Source of the DNA: Clostridia bacterium UC5.1-1C12
Lineage (GTDB): Bacteria; Bacillota_I; Bacilli_A; Erysipelotrichales; Erysipelotrichaceae
Direction: 5' to 3'
Length of the DNA stretch: 64,000 nt
Assembly (NCBI GenBank): GCA_001305055.1
Contig: BBZX01000006.1
Location: forward strand, 62,001-126,000
Shown: positions 40,081 to 50,124 of the stretch, piece after piece
How positions within the stretch are numbered: the stretch's first letter is position 1
Layout: each line of letters begins with the position of its first letter
Position numbers and translations under genes: made by a program
The notes under the pieces: generated by a model
Told to the model about the DNA's origin: nothing
Database searches by the model: none
The model's input: the letters and a program-made list of their open reading frames with translations, nothing else

Positions 40081-40110
40081 AGATGGCAGGATACAAGCCA
40101 TCTTTTATTT
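40081..40110 (+). terminator. Terminator of mntP-rarA
   Basis: AGATGGC / GCCATCT stem with a 9-base loop and a T-rich tail. Confidence 0.8.
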
Positions 40111-40201
40111 TGCTCACACCAGTTTAATCACACTTTGATTCAGATTCCTTACATTTGATTTTATAGAATCAACCGATACCAGAACGTCATTTACAGAATC
40201 T

Positions 40202-41754
40202 TCAGCTTTCAAAGTTAAATGGTTTCCCTGTATAATTCTTATATTCTTTGACAATCCGTTTAAAATTCTCCCGTTCATAAATTTCTAATATCCTGCCATT
40301 AATAAACGCCAGTTCCTTTTCCCTTGGCAGCTTGGAGATTGTCAGCAGATGATCACTGGTTGTTTGCATCGGCACCGTTGTGAGAATCAAATCATATTCA
40401 CGCAAATCATCATTGCCCTCAACCTGATAAGGAATAATTTTCAAAATACTGATACAGGGTATCTTTTTCAACAAGATAGAAAATAGAGTCTTATATTCAA
40501 AGCTATTGCAGTCATGAATTACAACGGTACGCAGACTGACTTTATTCTTTTCAATACAGTAATCAATAATATAAGTCAGGTTATGGATAAAACGGTTTGT
40601 ATAAGTAATCTTATAGTAATTCATTGAAACAGCTAAGATTTCCTTGGCAACTTCTTTAATGACATAAAAGTTCAAGTGGGAGAGGGCATAATAATCATCG
40701 CGTGTCGGGTTATTATCACGGACATTGTAGATTGCTTCACGCATGATCAATGAATTATAATCATTCTTGAACTCATTTAAAGTACTTTCATTTAAAACAA
40801 AGTGCTGTTTCAGACAGTGAGTCACTTCATCGATGCATGATTCAGGCATCTTTAATAATGGCACGGTAATTTTATCCACATGTTCATGATTTGTAGTAGC
40901 TACTGACAGCAAAAGGACAAAAAGGTAAATCTGTTCATCCTGCGGCAAAGTAATTTTGAATAAATCCTCGGCCAGCGTATTCATATAATTAAGATATGGC
41001 TTCATTTCCGCTGTATTAATTAATTTTAGTTTATTTTCGGTCATTGTCACAAAATGATTTTCATTGATCCGCACAATCGCAACTAAAATGAAGATTCTCA
41101 AGAAATTCCGATCATACTTGGATATAAATAAATCATATTGCTTAACAATTTGCGTGATGAACTGTTTCACATCATTAAAAGGGATACGATCAGTATACGT
41201 ACTAAGTATCTGAGTAAGATCCAGCGGACATTGATCATCAGCAGCATTCATTGACTCCGCGATCAGATGCGCAATTGCCAGCCGCAGCCGTTTCTCCCCA
41301 TAATAAATCTTCAGTCCGTTTTTGCGTGATATGGACAGATCGATGTGATATACATTCAGCCAAGCTTGGCAGCTTCAATAATTGGTTTAATAGAAGAACG
41401 GGAAATATGAAAGTAAACTTCTAAATCAGAAATATACAGTTCACTTTGTTTGACCATCAGCAAATATAACAGAAAATAGAGCTTTTCATCCTTGGAAGGC
41501 TCTTCTTTTTCTTCATAGATAATCATTGATCCGATCGATAATTTTTTCTCAGCTAGTTCATTAATATAATATCCCTTACCCCTAATACATAAAAGCTTGC
41601 ACTGCTTTACTTCACAAATGCGTTTAACTTCCTCCATATAAGTTTTAACACTACGGCTGGATATCATTAACTTATCCGCAAGGGTTTGGGATGTAATATA
41701 TTCATTGCTTTCACATAAGATTTTAAATATTTTTAACGATAACAGCTGTTCCAT
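40202..41754 (-). CDS. BglG/Mga-type PTS-linked transcriptional regulator, one frame break
   Basis: The N-terminus carries tandem helix-turn-helix units (ILCESNEYITSQTLADKLMISSRSVKTYMEEV, then LYISDLEVYFHISRSSIKPIIEAA), as in BglG-family activators. A long helical middle looks PRD-like, and the C-terminus has an EIIB-like stretch (REYDLILTTVPM). A break near 41365 needs one base; then 518 codons. It is divergent from the epimerase/PTS operon and probably controls it, with activity set by PTS phosphorylation (inference). Confidence 0.75.
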
Positions 41755-41789
41755 AAGATACCCTCTCTTTCTTTAAGTCTACAATTTCA

Positions 41790-41805
41790 CTTGTGCTAGT
41801 GCAAG
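41790..41805. promoter_or_regulatory. Inverted repeat nearer the regulator gene
   Basis: CTTG-2-CTAG-2-CAAG, a symmetric 16-base element in the 138-base divergent region, 35 bases before the regulator ATG. Confidence 0.35.
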
Positions 41806-41859
41806 GTTTTGTACATATATTTTCTTGTTAAAGCATTTTTAGTCATTGTAAATTAAAAA

Positions 41860-41878
41860 TGTAGATAGCGCTATTACA
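41860..41878. promoter_or_regulatory. Operator-like palindrome before the epimerase/PTS operon
   Basis: TGTAGATAGCGCTATTACA is an almost perfect 19-base palindrome (one mismatched pair) ending just before the TGGAGGG ribosome site. It shares TGTA...TACA ends with CcpA cre sites but the core differs, so a local regulator is as likely. Confidence 0.5.
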
Positions 41879-41892
41879 AATGGAGGGTTGGT

Positions 41893-42615
41893 ATGAAACA
41901 CATTAAAATTGCAGCCGGAATGGCTGACTCTTTCGATTTTGGTTACGTTAACCGCAATATGAAAGAAGCCTTAGATGCCGGAGCCGATATCTGTCACGCG
42001 GATGCCGCTGACATGATTGATTTAAAAAATCAACAGCTGATTGGGGGACATCTGATTATCAAAGCAGTTCGCAGTATTACCGATAAAGAAATAGAATGTC
42101 ATTTATATGCAAAGGAATGTGACCGGCTCTTTATTGAAAAAATTGCCAATGCCGGCTGTACGATGCTGATTGTACCGGCGGAGAATTTTCTGGGAGCACC
42201 GCTTGCCTATATTATTAACTGGTGTCATGAATTTAATATGAAGGTTGGATTAACTATCGGCTGTTATACACCGCTGTGTTTTGTGGATGAAGCCATCTAT
42301 GATATTGATCGTCTGCATATCGTGATTCACGGGGCTGGACAGCCGCCAGCGGGTGAAACTACTTGGGCTTGGCGGCGCAGTGCTCTGCAGCTTGTGAAAA
42401 AGGCTCGTAAAATGATCGATGAATGCAATCCAGCTTGTGAATTAGCTGTTGACGGCGGTATCCGACCGCATAATCTTGATCCGATCGTGGCCTGTAACCC
42501 CGATGTATTAATCTTCTCGACAGCGCTTTATGAAGATCCTGAAGGAATTAGCGCCGGCGTAAAAAAATGCCGAATAGCGATTGATGATGCCGTAAAGCGT
42601 TATGGATTGGAGTAA
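41893..42615 (+). CDS. Ribulose-phosphate 3-epimerase family enzyme, copy 1
   Basis: TIM-barrel enzyme of the RPE/AlsE family, 240 aa, intact. ICHADAADMIDL carries the metal-site residues, VIHGAGQPPAGE lies where RPE has its central loop, and ELAVDGGIRPHNL is the phosphate-binding VDGGI. It is more distant from housekeeping Rpe than usual, so it probably epimerises another ketose phosphate at C3. A near-identical copy follows the PTS genes. First gene of the operon. Confidence 0.85.
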   Translation: MKHIKIAAGMADSFDFGYVNRNMKEALDAGADICHADAADMIDLKNQQLIGGHLIIKAVRSITDKEIECHLYAKECDRLFIEKIANAGCTMLIVPAENFLGAPLAYIINWCHEFNMKVGLTIGCYTPLCFVDEAIYDIDRLHIVIHGAGQPPAGETTWAWRRSALQLVKKARKMIDECNPACELAVDGGIRPHNLDPIVACNPDVLIFSTALYEDPEGISAGVKKCRIAIDDAVKRYGLE

Positions 42616-42618
42616 TTT

Positions 42619-43090
42619 ATGAAATTAACTGATGTAACAAGTGAAAAGCTTGTCATGATCGATACTAAGTTTAATTCCAAGGAGGAATGTATCGATGCCT
42701 TGTGTGAACGTTTGGCACAGGAAGGCAAAATTAAAAATATTAAAGATTTTAAACAGGCGGTTCGAGAACGTGAGGATTTATGTTCAACTTATTGCACAAT
42801 GGAAATAGCCATCCCGCATGGTATTACCAGCACCGTACTTCTTCCTCATTATGCTTCTTAAAAAATAAGCAGTGTTTTGACTGGGACGGTGATGGTGAAA
42901 CACCTGTGCGTTATCTTTTCCTGATTGCGGTCAGCGGTGATAATCACACTGGTGAAAATAATGAACATATGGCAATTCTTTCAAAGATTGCGACGCTTAC
43001 CATAGAGGATGATTTCCGTGCAGCCCTGCTGATCTGAAATCTGCCGATGAATTTATTAATCTATTAAACGGGATAGAAAAGGAGAATTAA
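42619..43090 (+). CDS. Fructose-type PTS IIA component, two frame breaks
   Basis: Cytosolic phosphocarrier. It has the family opening (TSEKLVMIDTKFNSKEECIDAL) and the phosphorylated His67 in MEIAIPHGIT. Breaks near 42843 and 43035 interrupt the frame; in between it reads CFLKNKQCFDWDGDGETPV and HTGENNEHMAILSKIATL. Two added bases give 158 codons ending KEN directly before the IIC start. It accepts phosphate from HPr and passes it to IIB. Confidence 0.82.
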
Positions 43091-43091
43091 A

Positions 43092-44213
43092 ATGGCTGTA
43101 AATAATAATGATTTAGACCTGGATTTTGAAGTTGAAGTCGGTGGTTCTAGTGAAACCCAAAAAGAAAGTCTGAAAGATATGTTTAAAGATCCGTTTTCGC
43201 ATATGAGAACCGGTATTTCCTACATGTTGCCCTTTATCATGCTGGGCGGTATCCTCAAAGCTCTTGGTATTTTGATTCGTGTCTTCCCTGATGTTGAGTT
43301 CTTCAATATGTGTACGACCTTGGGAAGTGTGGGAATGAATTTCTTCGTACCATTCTTTGGTGCTTATATTGCCTACTCAATCGCCGATAAACCGGGTCTG
43401 GCTCCTGGCTTTGTCTGCTCCTATATTGCCAATTCAAATGGTTCCGGTTATTTAGGTGCATTGATTTCTGGATTTATGGTTGGTTATCTGACCTTATTCC
43501 TTGTGAAAGCAATTCGTCCAAATAAAATGTTCCAACAGATTTGGTCAATGTTTGCGCCGGTAATTGCCTGTCTGATTGTCGGTGTATTCCTGCTGGCTGT
43601 ATTGACAGGACCGATTTCAGCATTTACTTCATGGGCTGCCGCAGGTCTGTCTAATCTTGATTCTTCGCAGGGAGCTGTATTGGGTGCCATCATGGGAGTG
43701 CTTGATGGTATTGATTACGGCGGCCCAATATCTAAAATTGCTTCAACCATTGCCGGTGCAGCCTTTTCTGAAGGAATTACTACTTTCTACGGTGCCCGAA
43801 TATCCGCAATCATGGTGCCGCCTTTAGGTCTGATGATTGCCAGTATGATCAAACCTCGTTTATTCACTAAGAGTGAACGTGAATATTCAAAATCAGGAAT
43901 CCTGCTGACTTTTATCGGCGGTTATACTGAATTAGCACTGCCAATTGTATTAAACGATATTATCCGCTGTACCATTGCCAGCTTCTGTGGTGTTGTGACG
44001 GCCTCAACGATTGGCGGTTTCTTTGGTCAGACACTGTCTGTACCGGCTATGGGTCTGCCGTCTTGGTTCTTTGTCGGCAACATTCCAGCCTATATTCTCT
44101 CTATTATTGCTGGTACGGCAGTTACTTGTGTATTGATCATCTTATTAAAAACTTTCTGGAAACGCAAAGATTTTGATCCGGATGCCGAAGATGAAATGAT
44201 GTCTGTTCTATAA
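43092..44213 (+). CDS. Fructose-type PTS IIC membrane component
   Basis: Sugar-translocating membrane subunit, 373 aa, intact. An acidic, hydrophilic N-terminus is followed by HMRTGISYMLPFIMLGGILKALG, PGLAPGFVCSYIANSNGSGYLGALISGF and DYGGPISKIASTIAGAAFSEG, all typical of fructose/mannitol-type IIC. AAGGAG precedes the ATG. IIA, IIC and IIB are separate proteins here rather than fused. Confidence 0.92.
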   Translation: MAVNNNDLDLDFEVEVGGSSETQKESLKDMFKDPFSHMRTGISYMLPFIMLGGILKALGILIRVFPDVEFFNMCTTLGSVGMNFFVPFFGAYIAYSIADKPGLAPGFVCSYIANSNGSGYLGALISGFMVGYLTLFLVKAIRPNKMFQQIWSMFAPVIACLIVGVFLLAVLTGPISAFTSWAAAGLSNLDSSQGAVLGAIMGVLDGIDYGGPISKIASTIAGAAFSEGITTFYGARISAIMVPPLGLMIASMIKPRLFTKSEREYSKSGILLTFIGGYTELALPIVLNDIIRCTIASFCGVVTASTIGGFFGQTLSVPAMGLPSWFFVGNIPAYILSIIAGTAVTCVLIILLKTFWKRKDFDPDAEDEMMSVL

Positions 44214-44224
44214 GGAGGAAAGTT

Positions 44225-44545
44225 ATGAAATTAGTTGTTGTCACTGCCTGTCTGGCAGGAGTTGCCCATAGTAAAATGGTAGCTGCCGCATTGAAGAAAG
44301 AAGCTGAAGCACGCGGTCATGAATGCTTTACTGAAATGCAGGGAGGGTATAATATGACTGACCGTCTATCCAAAGATGTATGTCAAGCGGCTGACGTTGT
44401 CATTTTCGCGCACGCAATTGCGGTTGCCAATGCTGACCGTTTTAATGGCAAGCCAATCATTAAAGTACCGATTGATAAGGCAATCCGCAATATCTCAGCA
44501 CTAATGGATAAGGCTGAAGAAGTATATGCTCTGCAGAAGAAATAG
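44225..44545 (+). CDS. Fructose-type PTS IIB component
   Basis: 106-aa phosphocarrier with the active-site Cys9 in VVTACLAGVAHSKM, matching the CPTGIAHT-type motif of fructose IIB, and DVVIFAHAIAV. AAGGAGGAAAG precedes the ATG. It lies between IIC and the second epimerase. Confidence 0.9.
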   Translation: MKLVVVTACLAGVAHSKMVAAALKKEAEARGHECFTEMQGGYNMTDRLSKDVCQAADVVIFAHAIAVANADRFNGKPIIKVPIDKAIRNISALMDKAEEVYALQKK

Positions 44546-44557
44546 AAGGGATGAACA

Positions 44558-45279
44558 ATGAAACATATTAAAATTGCCGCCGGTATGGCCGGCAGCTTCG
44601 ATTATGGCAATGTGTGCTCAAAGATGAAAGAAGCATTAGACGCAGGCGCTGATATTTGTCATTCAGATGCGGCTGATATGCTTGATTTAAGAAATTTACA
44701 GCTAGTGGGCGGACACTTAATCATTAAAGCCGTCCGCGGTATTACTGATAAAGAAATAGAATGTCACTTATATGCCCAAGAATGCGATCGCCTTTTTATA
44801 GAAAAATCGCGGCAGCTGGCGCTACGATGCTGATTCTGCCGGTAGAGAATTTTATTGGCGCACCTTTGGCTTACATTATTAATTGGTGCCATGAATTTAA
44901 TATGAAAATCGGCTTAACGATTGGCTGTTATACACCCTTATGTTTTGTCGATGAAGCTATCTACGATATTGACCGCCTGCATATTGTGATCCACGGTGCC
45001 GGTCAGCCGCCAGCGGGTGAAAAAACTTGGGCATGGCGGCGCAGTGCATTAAATCTTGTGAAGAATGCACGCAAAATGATTGATGGATGCAATCCTGCTT
45101 GTGAATTAGCCGTTGACGGCGGTATCCGTGTCAATAATCTGACGCCAATCGTAGAATGCAATCCAGATGTATTGGTTTTCTCAACCGCGTTATATCAAGA
45201 CCCTGACGGCATTGCTGCCGCTGTTAAAAAGGTACGTACGGCCATTGATGAAGCCGCTTGTCAGTTTAACCTTGAATAG
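44558..45279 (+). CDS. Ribulose-phosphate 3-epimerase family enzyme, copy 2, one frame break
   Basis: Paralogue of the first epimerase. It has the same 240-aa length and the same motifs (ICHSDAADMLDL, IHGAGQPPAGEKTWAWRRSA, ELAVDGGIRVNNL), with most residues shared. A break at the A run 44802-44806 is repaired by one A (FIEKIAAAGATML). A tandem pair kept around a PTS suggests two epimerisation steps or two substrates, or a recent duplication. Confidence 0.85.
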
Positions 45280-46046
45280 ACCGCAAGCTTTGTTTCTTGA
45301 TATCGACGGCACACTCTACAACAAACAGAGTCACAGTATTTCCGATCTGACCCTGTATGCACTTCATGAGCTTAAAAACAATGGAGTGCAGATTATTCTG
45401 AATACTGCCCGTTCAGCTCAGGAAGCTGCCTGTCTGCCCGCTTCTCTGATTGAGTCAGCAAATGGCATGCTGCTTTTGTCAGGTTCAATTATCGATTGTT
45501 GCAAAAACGGCGGACGGCATTGATTGAACCGTCAGCATTAAAGCAATTACTCGCTTATATCAATAAAAAACAGTTAAACTATCGCTTTGTTGACATGGAT
45601 GGACACGATTATTTGGCTCATGATGATGAAATAATTAAACAGGGCTTTATCCGCAATTATAACTGGGTGCCTGAAATCAAAGCTTATGAGCAGGAAGCTT
45701 TGATTCAGCTGTTAGTCTTTCTGAACGATCCGAAACAAGGCTGTGAGCTGAATGAAAGTGCCCTGATTTATCATATGTGAAGCTGCCAAAGGTCTGTGAG
45801 ATCACCCCAAAGGGCTGTGATAAAGGCTCCGCATTGCGTAAGGCTTGTGAATTATTAGGAATTGATTTATCACAGGCTGCCGCGGTAGGTGATGGCATTA
45901 GTGACATTCCCATGTTTGAAGCCGTATACGGTATCGCGATGGGTAACAGTCAGGACAGTGTAAAAGCTAAAGCTGATTTCATCGCTGAATCTATCACTGA
46001 TGATGGCTTCTATAAGGCGGTTAAGCATTTGAATTGGATTGAATAA
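45272..46046 (+). CDS. HAD-superfamily (Cof-type) phosphatase, two frame breaks
   Basis: Haloacid-dehalogenase-like sugar phosphatase. Motif I is ALFLDIDGTLYN; motif IV is AAVGDGISDIPMFEAVYGIAMGN. Breaks near 45505 and 45776 are each repaired by one base, giving 259 codons. The start is probably a TTG (LNRPQALFL) overlapping the epimerase stop by 8 bases, so it relies on coupled translation; no ribosome site is visible. It probably dephosphorylates a pathway intermediate. Confidence 0.75.
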
Positions 46047-46068
46047 AGCTGTCTCATTGAGACAGCTT
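46046..46068 (+). other. Intercistronic hairpin inside the operon
   Basis: AAGCTGTCTC / GAGACAGCTT, a perfect 10-bp stem with a 3-base loop, but followed by a poor T run. It may be a weak terminator, or an RNA-processing or stability element between the HAD and dehydrogenase genes. Confidence 0.5.
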
Positions 46069-46093
46069 CTTACTTAAAAATGGAGGTTCTACA

Positions 46094-47229
46094 ATGAAAT
46101 TTACACATAATCAACCCACCAAAATTCATTTTGGTGTCGATGAATTCGAAAAATTAGGTGAATTAGCCGGACAGTACGGTAAACGCTGTTTGCTGGTAAT
46201 GCAGACAGATAATCCAACTTTGAAAAGCTGGCAAACAACACACAAGAACAATTAAAGAAACAAGGCTTTACCGTACAGATCTTTGATCAAATCCGGCCTA
46301 ATCCTACTGAAATGGATATTTTAAAAGGCATCCGGCTTGCCCATGAATTTAACCCTGACTGCATAGCAGCGATAGGCGGCGGCAGCGTTATTGACAGTGC
46401 TAAAGTAATTGCTTATTACGCAATAGACGGCAAAGCTGACTGGCAAGCCTTTTACGATTCGAGCTACAAGTTTAAGAACCAGCCATCATTCAAATCAAAT
46501 GTTGTTCCTTTGATCACGATACCCACTACCGCGGGAACAGGCTCCAACGTAACCCAGGCAGCCGTTATCAGTGATATAAACAATAAGAAAACAACGGTAT
46601 TCCGCCAGGAATTCTTTGCGAAAGAAACGATTATTGATCCAAAGCTTACGCTAAGCCTGCCAGCCTCACTTACCGCTTCCACAGGCTTTGATGCCTTCTG
46701 TCATCTGGCAGAATCATACTATAACGGACAATTATCTCCGCTGTGTGAACAATTGGCATTAACCGGTATTAAAATCATCGGTAAAGTTCTGCCTAAATTA
46801 ATGAGCGAAAACAAAATCGAATATCGTGAGCAAATGGCTTTAGCGGATCTATACGCCGGCATCTGTCTGTCTAATGGCGGCGGCAACGCACCGCATTTCT
46901 ATGGTGAAATCATTTCTTCCCGAGCTTACAAGGTAAATCACGGCTGTTCACTAGCCATTACTTTCCCACATTTCGCAAAAATCGCTTATAATGAACGGTT
47001 GAAAATAATCATCGATTGTCTGAAGCCTAACGGTTCAGCTAATGAAAACGGCGAGGATGCTTATGAAAGCATGATTCAATTTCTCACGTCAATCAAACTG
47101 CCATCCTCATTAAAAGATTATTCGCTGGATACAGAAGCATTAGAAAATATCCGCCATGATTATGAAAATCAAACACGCTTTGAAATGAATGAAAGAGAGC
47201 AGCGATTGATAGCGTCAATCCTAAACTGA
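46094..47229 (+). CDS. Iron-containing alcohol dehydrogenase, one frame break
   Basis: Group III (BDH/YugJ-like) NAD(P)-dependent dehydrogenase. AAIGGGSVIDSAKVI binds the dinucleotide and TIPTTAGTGSNVTQAAVI follows. The metal ligands are Asp and His of the TGFDAFCHLAESY region and the His residues of NHGCSLAITFPHFAK. A break at the T3 run 46219-46221 is repaired by one base (EKLANNTQEQLKKQG), giving 379 codons. TGGAGG precedes the ATG. The likely role is reduction of an aldehyde from sugar cleavage (inference). Confidence 0.87.
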
Positions 47230-47230
47230 T

Positions 47231-47835
47231 ATGAAACGAGTGCTTATTGAATTTATCCGCATCGCAGCATCTTCTCTGCTGATTGCCATTGCTGTTAACT
47301 TTTTTCTCTCAGCATTCACTGGCACCTGGCGGACTGACCGGCCTGGCGATTATTATTTCTAACTTTCTGCAGATGCCTACTTCGTTAGTTACGCTTTCGA
47401 TCACCGGACCGCTTTTAATCTGTTCCGCAATCTTTTTAAGCCGCGGTTTTGGGATTAAAGTTTTATTCGCTGCTTTAATGTCACCTTTTTTAATCAGTCA
47501 GGTGCCGCATCTATATATCCCTTATATTACAGATAATATTTATGTATGTGCAGTATTAGGAGCATGCTGTGTCGGTACAGCCATCGGCAACTGCCTTCAA
47601 GTAGTGCCGCAACCGGCGGCACCGATACATTAAGTCTGCTGATTCAAAAGGTACTGAAAGGTGTGCCTTTAAAGTGATCATGTTCTGCATTGACGGCTCG
47701 ATCATTTTATTCAGCGGCTTACTTACGAAGAACTTGATGACTTCAATCTTATCAGGCGGTTCATTGCTGATCATTATTGCGATTGTTTCATTTATGACTA
47801 AAAATACTTCTGAAGGAGGAATTATAAATGGATAA
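47231..47835 (+). CDS. YitT-family membrane protein, three frame breaks
   Basis: Short YitT/YvjA-like membrane protein. MKRVLIEFIRIAASSLLIAI opens it, HSLAPGGLTGLAIIIS and SSSAATGGTDTLSLLIQK are the two paired glycine motifs, and MFCIDGSIILFSGLL follows. Shifts occur near 47300 (T run, one extra or two lost), 47589 and 47672. After repair it has about 202 codons with five or six membrane segments and lacks the usual C-terminal DUF2179 domain. Three breaks make a true pseudogene possible, but they match the pattern seen throughout. The role is unknown. Confidence 0.6.
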
Positions 47836-48286
47836 GAGCTGTTTAAATGAAGAGAATGCAGTTTTTGACTGCTTTACAGCTGACATGGCTTTTGCGCTAG
47901 GTACTTTTTTCTATAAGTATGCGAAAGCACATCAAATTGATCTATGTGCTGATATTTATGCCAATGGCAGAACGCTCTTTCATTTCAGCACTGATCATTG
48001 TACCGCTGATAAGGATAACTGGCTGCGCCGTAAGCGGAATACCGTCTTACACTTCGCACATTCAACCCAATTCATGTATACTAAATGTCAGGGAGACGAA
48101 AATCTGCTGATCAGTAAATATGGGTGTTCGCTGCAGGATATGACCTTAACCCCAGGGGCTTTTCCCATCCTTGTGAAAAAGGTAGGCTGCATCGGCGCTG
48201 TCGCCGTTTCTGGTTTGAAGCCTGAGGAGGATCATCAGCTGATTTTAAAAGGATTAGAAGCACTTTTAGGAGGAAATGATCGATGA
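47828..48286 (+). CDS. UPF0303 / heme-degrading-domain-like protein
   Basis: 152 aa, intact. The WLRRKRNTVLHFAHSTQF core is the signature of UPF0303 (YBR137W-like) proteins, related by fold to GlcG/HbpS. In bacteria these genes often sit in sugar or glycerol operons, but their activity is not settled. The start overlaps the YitT gene end by 8 bases, and the stop overlaps the next gene by 4. Confidence 0.78.
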   Translation: MDKSCLNEENAVFDCFTADMAFALGTFFYKYAKAHQIDLCADIYANGRTLFHFSTDHCTADKDNWLRRKRNTVLHFAHSTQFMYTKCQGDENLLISKYGCSLQDMTLTPGAFPILVKKVGCIGAVAVSGLKPEEDHQLILKGLEALLGGNDR

Positions 48287-49263
48287 AAATACTATCCATT
48301 AATGCAAGTGATCGTGATATTAAATATCTGACAAAGCTGAATGATCAGGAATTTCATTTTGATTTAACAATTCTTCATGAAGATTTGAATGAAGAAAATG
48401 CGGACCTGCTTACTGATGTTTTCGCCATCATTACTAATAATTTAGGGGTACGTCCATGCGGACGTGAATTCTTTTCTTTGATGCAGCAATATAACGTACA
48501 TTATCTGATCACTAAATCAACAGGCTATGATCACATTCAGATTGATTTAGCTAAACAATACGGAATTCATGTCGCTAATGTGCGGGCCTATTCACCAAAT
48601 GCAATCAGTGAATTGACCTTAGCCCTGGCCTTGGCAATGAATCGAAATTTATTTGCGATCGCTGATCTTGGCAAAGGCGGCTATTTCCCTAAACAGCCAG
48701 CCTTATTTACAGAGATCCGCGACTGTGTAGTAGGTGTTATCGGTACCGGCGCGATCGGTACCGAAACCGCTAAAGCCTTCATGGACTTAGGCGCTGATGT
48801 AATTGTGTATGACATATATCCAAAAGCTGAACTGCATAATGTTTCATTAGCTGAGGTCATTGCCCGCAGTGATATTTTATGCCTGCATCTGCCCTATTTC
48901 CCGAATCAAAACTATCACTTCATCAATGCCGAGTGTTTAAATCAAAATGAAAAAGGCAGTATTTTAATCAACACTGCCCGCGGCGAATTAGCTGATATCG
49001 GCGCAATTGCCGACGCGATTGAAAGCGGCCAGCTTGGTGGTTATGCCTGTGATGGTATCGAAAACGAGAAAAACCTTTTTGGTAAACAAGCCGCTGAGAT
49101 CGATGATCCACAAATCAAGCGTCTGATTGCATTGTTTCCGAAGGTAATCATAACCCCTCACATTGCCGGTTTAACAGTACATGCTAAGGAAGCCTTGGCA
49201 CGTACAGCATTACAGAATTGTCTTGATTTTCAAGCCGGTGAATGCAAAAATCAAATAATATAA
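48283..49263 (+). CDS. D-2-hydroxyacid dehydrogenase (D-lactate dehydrogenase-like)
   Basis: NAD-dependent reductase of 2-oxo acids. The dinucleotide fold is VVGVIGTGAIGTETAKAFMD. The catalytic set is Arg in INTARGELAD, Glu in CDGIENEKN and His in ITPHIAGLT. TKSTGYDHIQIDLAKQYGIHVANV is typical of the family. 326 aa with no break. Last gene of the operon, ATGA-coupled to the UPF0303 gene. It probably removes pyruvate or a similar keto acid as fermentation product. Confidence 0.88.
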   Translation: MKILSINASDRDIKYLTKLNDQEFHFDLTILHEDLNEENADLLTDVFAIITNNLGVRPCGREFFSLMQQYNVHYLITKSTGYDHIQIDLAKQYGIHVANVRAYSPNAISELTLALALAMNRNLFAIADLGKGGYFPKQPALFTEIRDCVVGVIGTGAIGTETAKAFMDLGADVIVYDIYPKAELHNVSLAEVIARSDILCLHLPYFPNQNYHFINAECLNQNEKGSILINTARGELADIGAIADAIESGQLGGYACDGIENEKNLFGKQAAEIDDPQIKRLIALFPKVIITPHIAGLTVHAKEALARTALQNCLDFQAGECKNQII

Positions 49264-49290
49264 AAAGCCATCACATGACGGGCTTTTTAA
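49262..49290 (+). terminator. Terminator of the epimerase/PTS operon
   Basis: AAAAAGCC / GGCTTTTT stem with an 11-base loop, overlapping the last stop codon. Confidence 0.75.
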
Positions 49291-49293
49291 TAC

Positions 49294-49621
49294 TCAAAAC
49301 CAAAAATAAACGACTACACAATTGACCAGCAATGGCCATATCAGATACAGACACTGTTTGCCTGTCAGCTTCAGCTTTTTGCTGTGTTCTTTATTTTTAA
49401 CTTCATCAAGAGCCTTTTGCTTCCATTTTATCGCTCAGCTCATCCTGAAATTTATTTAATTTATATTTAGGCCGCTGACTGTCACTACGTAAAGTCACAA
49501 GCAGCAGAATCAAAACACCGCCAAGCCAAAACATACTTAAATCAATCTTAGTGACATAAGCAAAAACATTCAGTCCTAAAATAACCGCAATATAGATCAG
49601 ATAGCCTAGACGTTTGTTCAT
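49294..49621 (-). CDS. Small membrane protein, one frame break
   Basis: 108 aa after repair. MNKRLGYLIYIAVILGLNVF and SMFWLGGVLILLLVTL are two membrane segments; a charged linker (KYKLNKFQDELSDKMEAKAL) is followed, past a break at 49413-49414 (one extra base), by a third segment, LYLIWPLLVNCVVVYFWF. TGGAGGG precedes the ATG. Unrecognised. Last gene of the ABC-2 operon. Confidence 0.55.
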
Positions 49622-49662
49622 AATATCCCTCCAGCTATCTATCATTCTATCATGTTTACCCT

Positions 49663-50124
49663 TTATTTTACCAGATTCTTTAAACTAAACTTTTCATATA
49701 ACAAAGTCGCAGCCAGCATAACGGTCATGAAAAGAACTGAAGGTGTCACATTGACACGGGCGATAATATTCAGTTCAATCAATGCGATCAATACTAAAAG
49801 TTCGCACCGCAGTGTCATCAAACCATAAAGAATACGCTCCTTTTTATAGTAGCGGGTCAGTGAATCCATAGGATAAGCTTCCAGCCGCCGGTCAATGTAT
49901 TTACCGGCCTTCAGCCATTGCGTAAACCCATACACCAATAGTGTAACAGCCAGGAAAAATACCAGCAAGTAGCGGCTGCCGCTTAAAATTGTATGTCCCC
50001 GCTGATCTTTTAATAAAGCAACTGTATCCGGCATCGACTGCCAGCCAGTCAGCAGCATCAATATCAACAGACTAAGCAGAATCAGACTGACTAATTCCAG
50101 TGTTTTCATTCCTTTTCGATTCAT
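49663..50124 (-). CDS. Membrane protein of unknown function
   Basis: 153 aa with four membrane segments (about 10-26, 48-67, 100-120 and 123-145). The pattern TGWQSMPDTVALLKDQRG loosely recalls the W-x-x-x-P-x-x-V of DUF1648/SdpI-like proteins, too weak to assign. It overlaps the ABC-2 permease stop by 4 bases, so it belongs to the exporter operon. Confidence 0.7.
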   Translation of the reverse strand: MNRKGMKTLELVSLILLSLLILMLLTGWQSMPDTVALLKDQRGHTILSGSRYLLVFFLAVTLLVYGFTQWLKAGKYIDRRLEAYPMDSLTRYYKKERILYGLMTLRCELLVLIALIELNIIARVNVTPSVLFMTVMLAATLLYEKFSLKNLVK

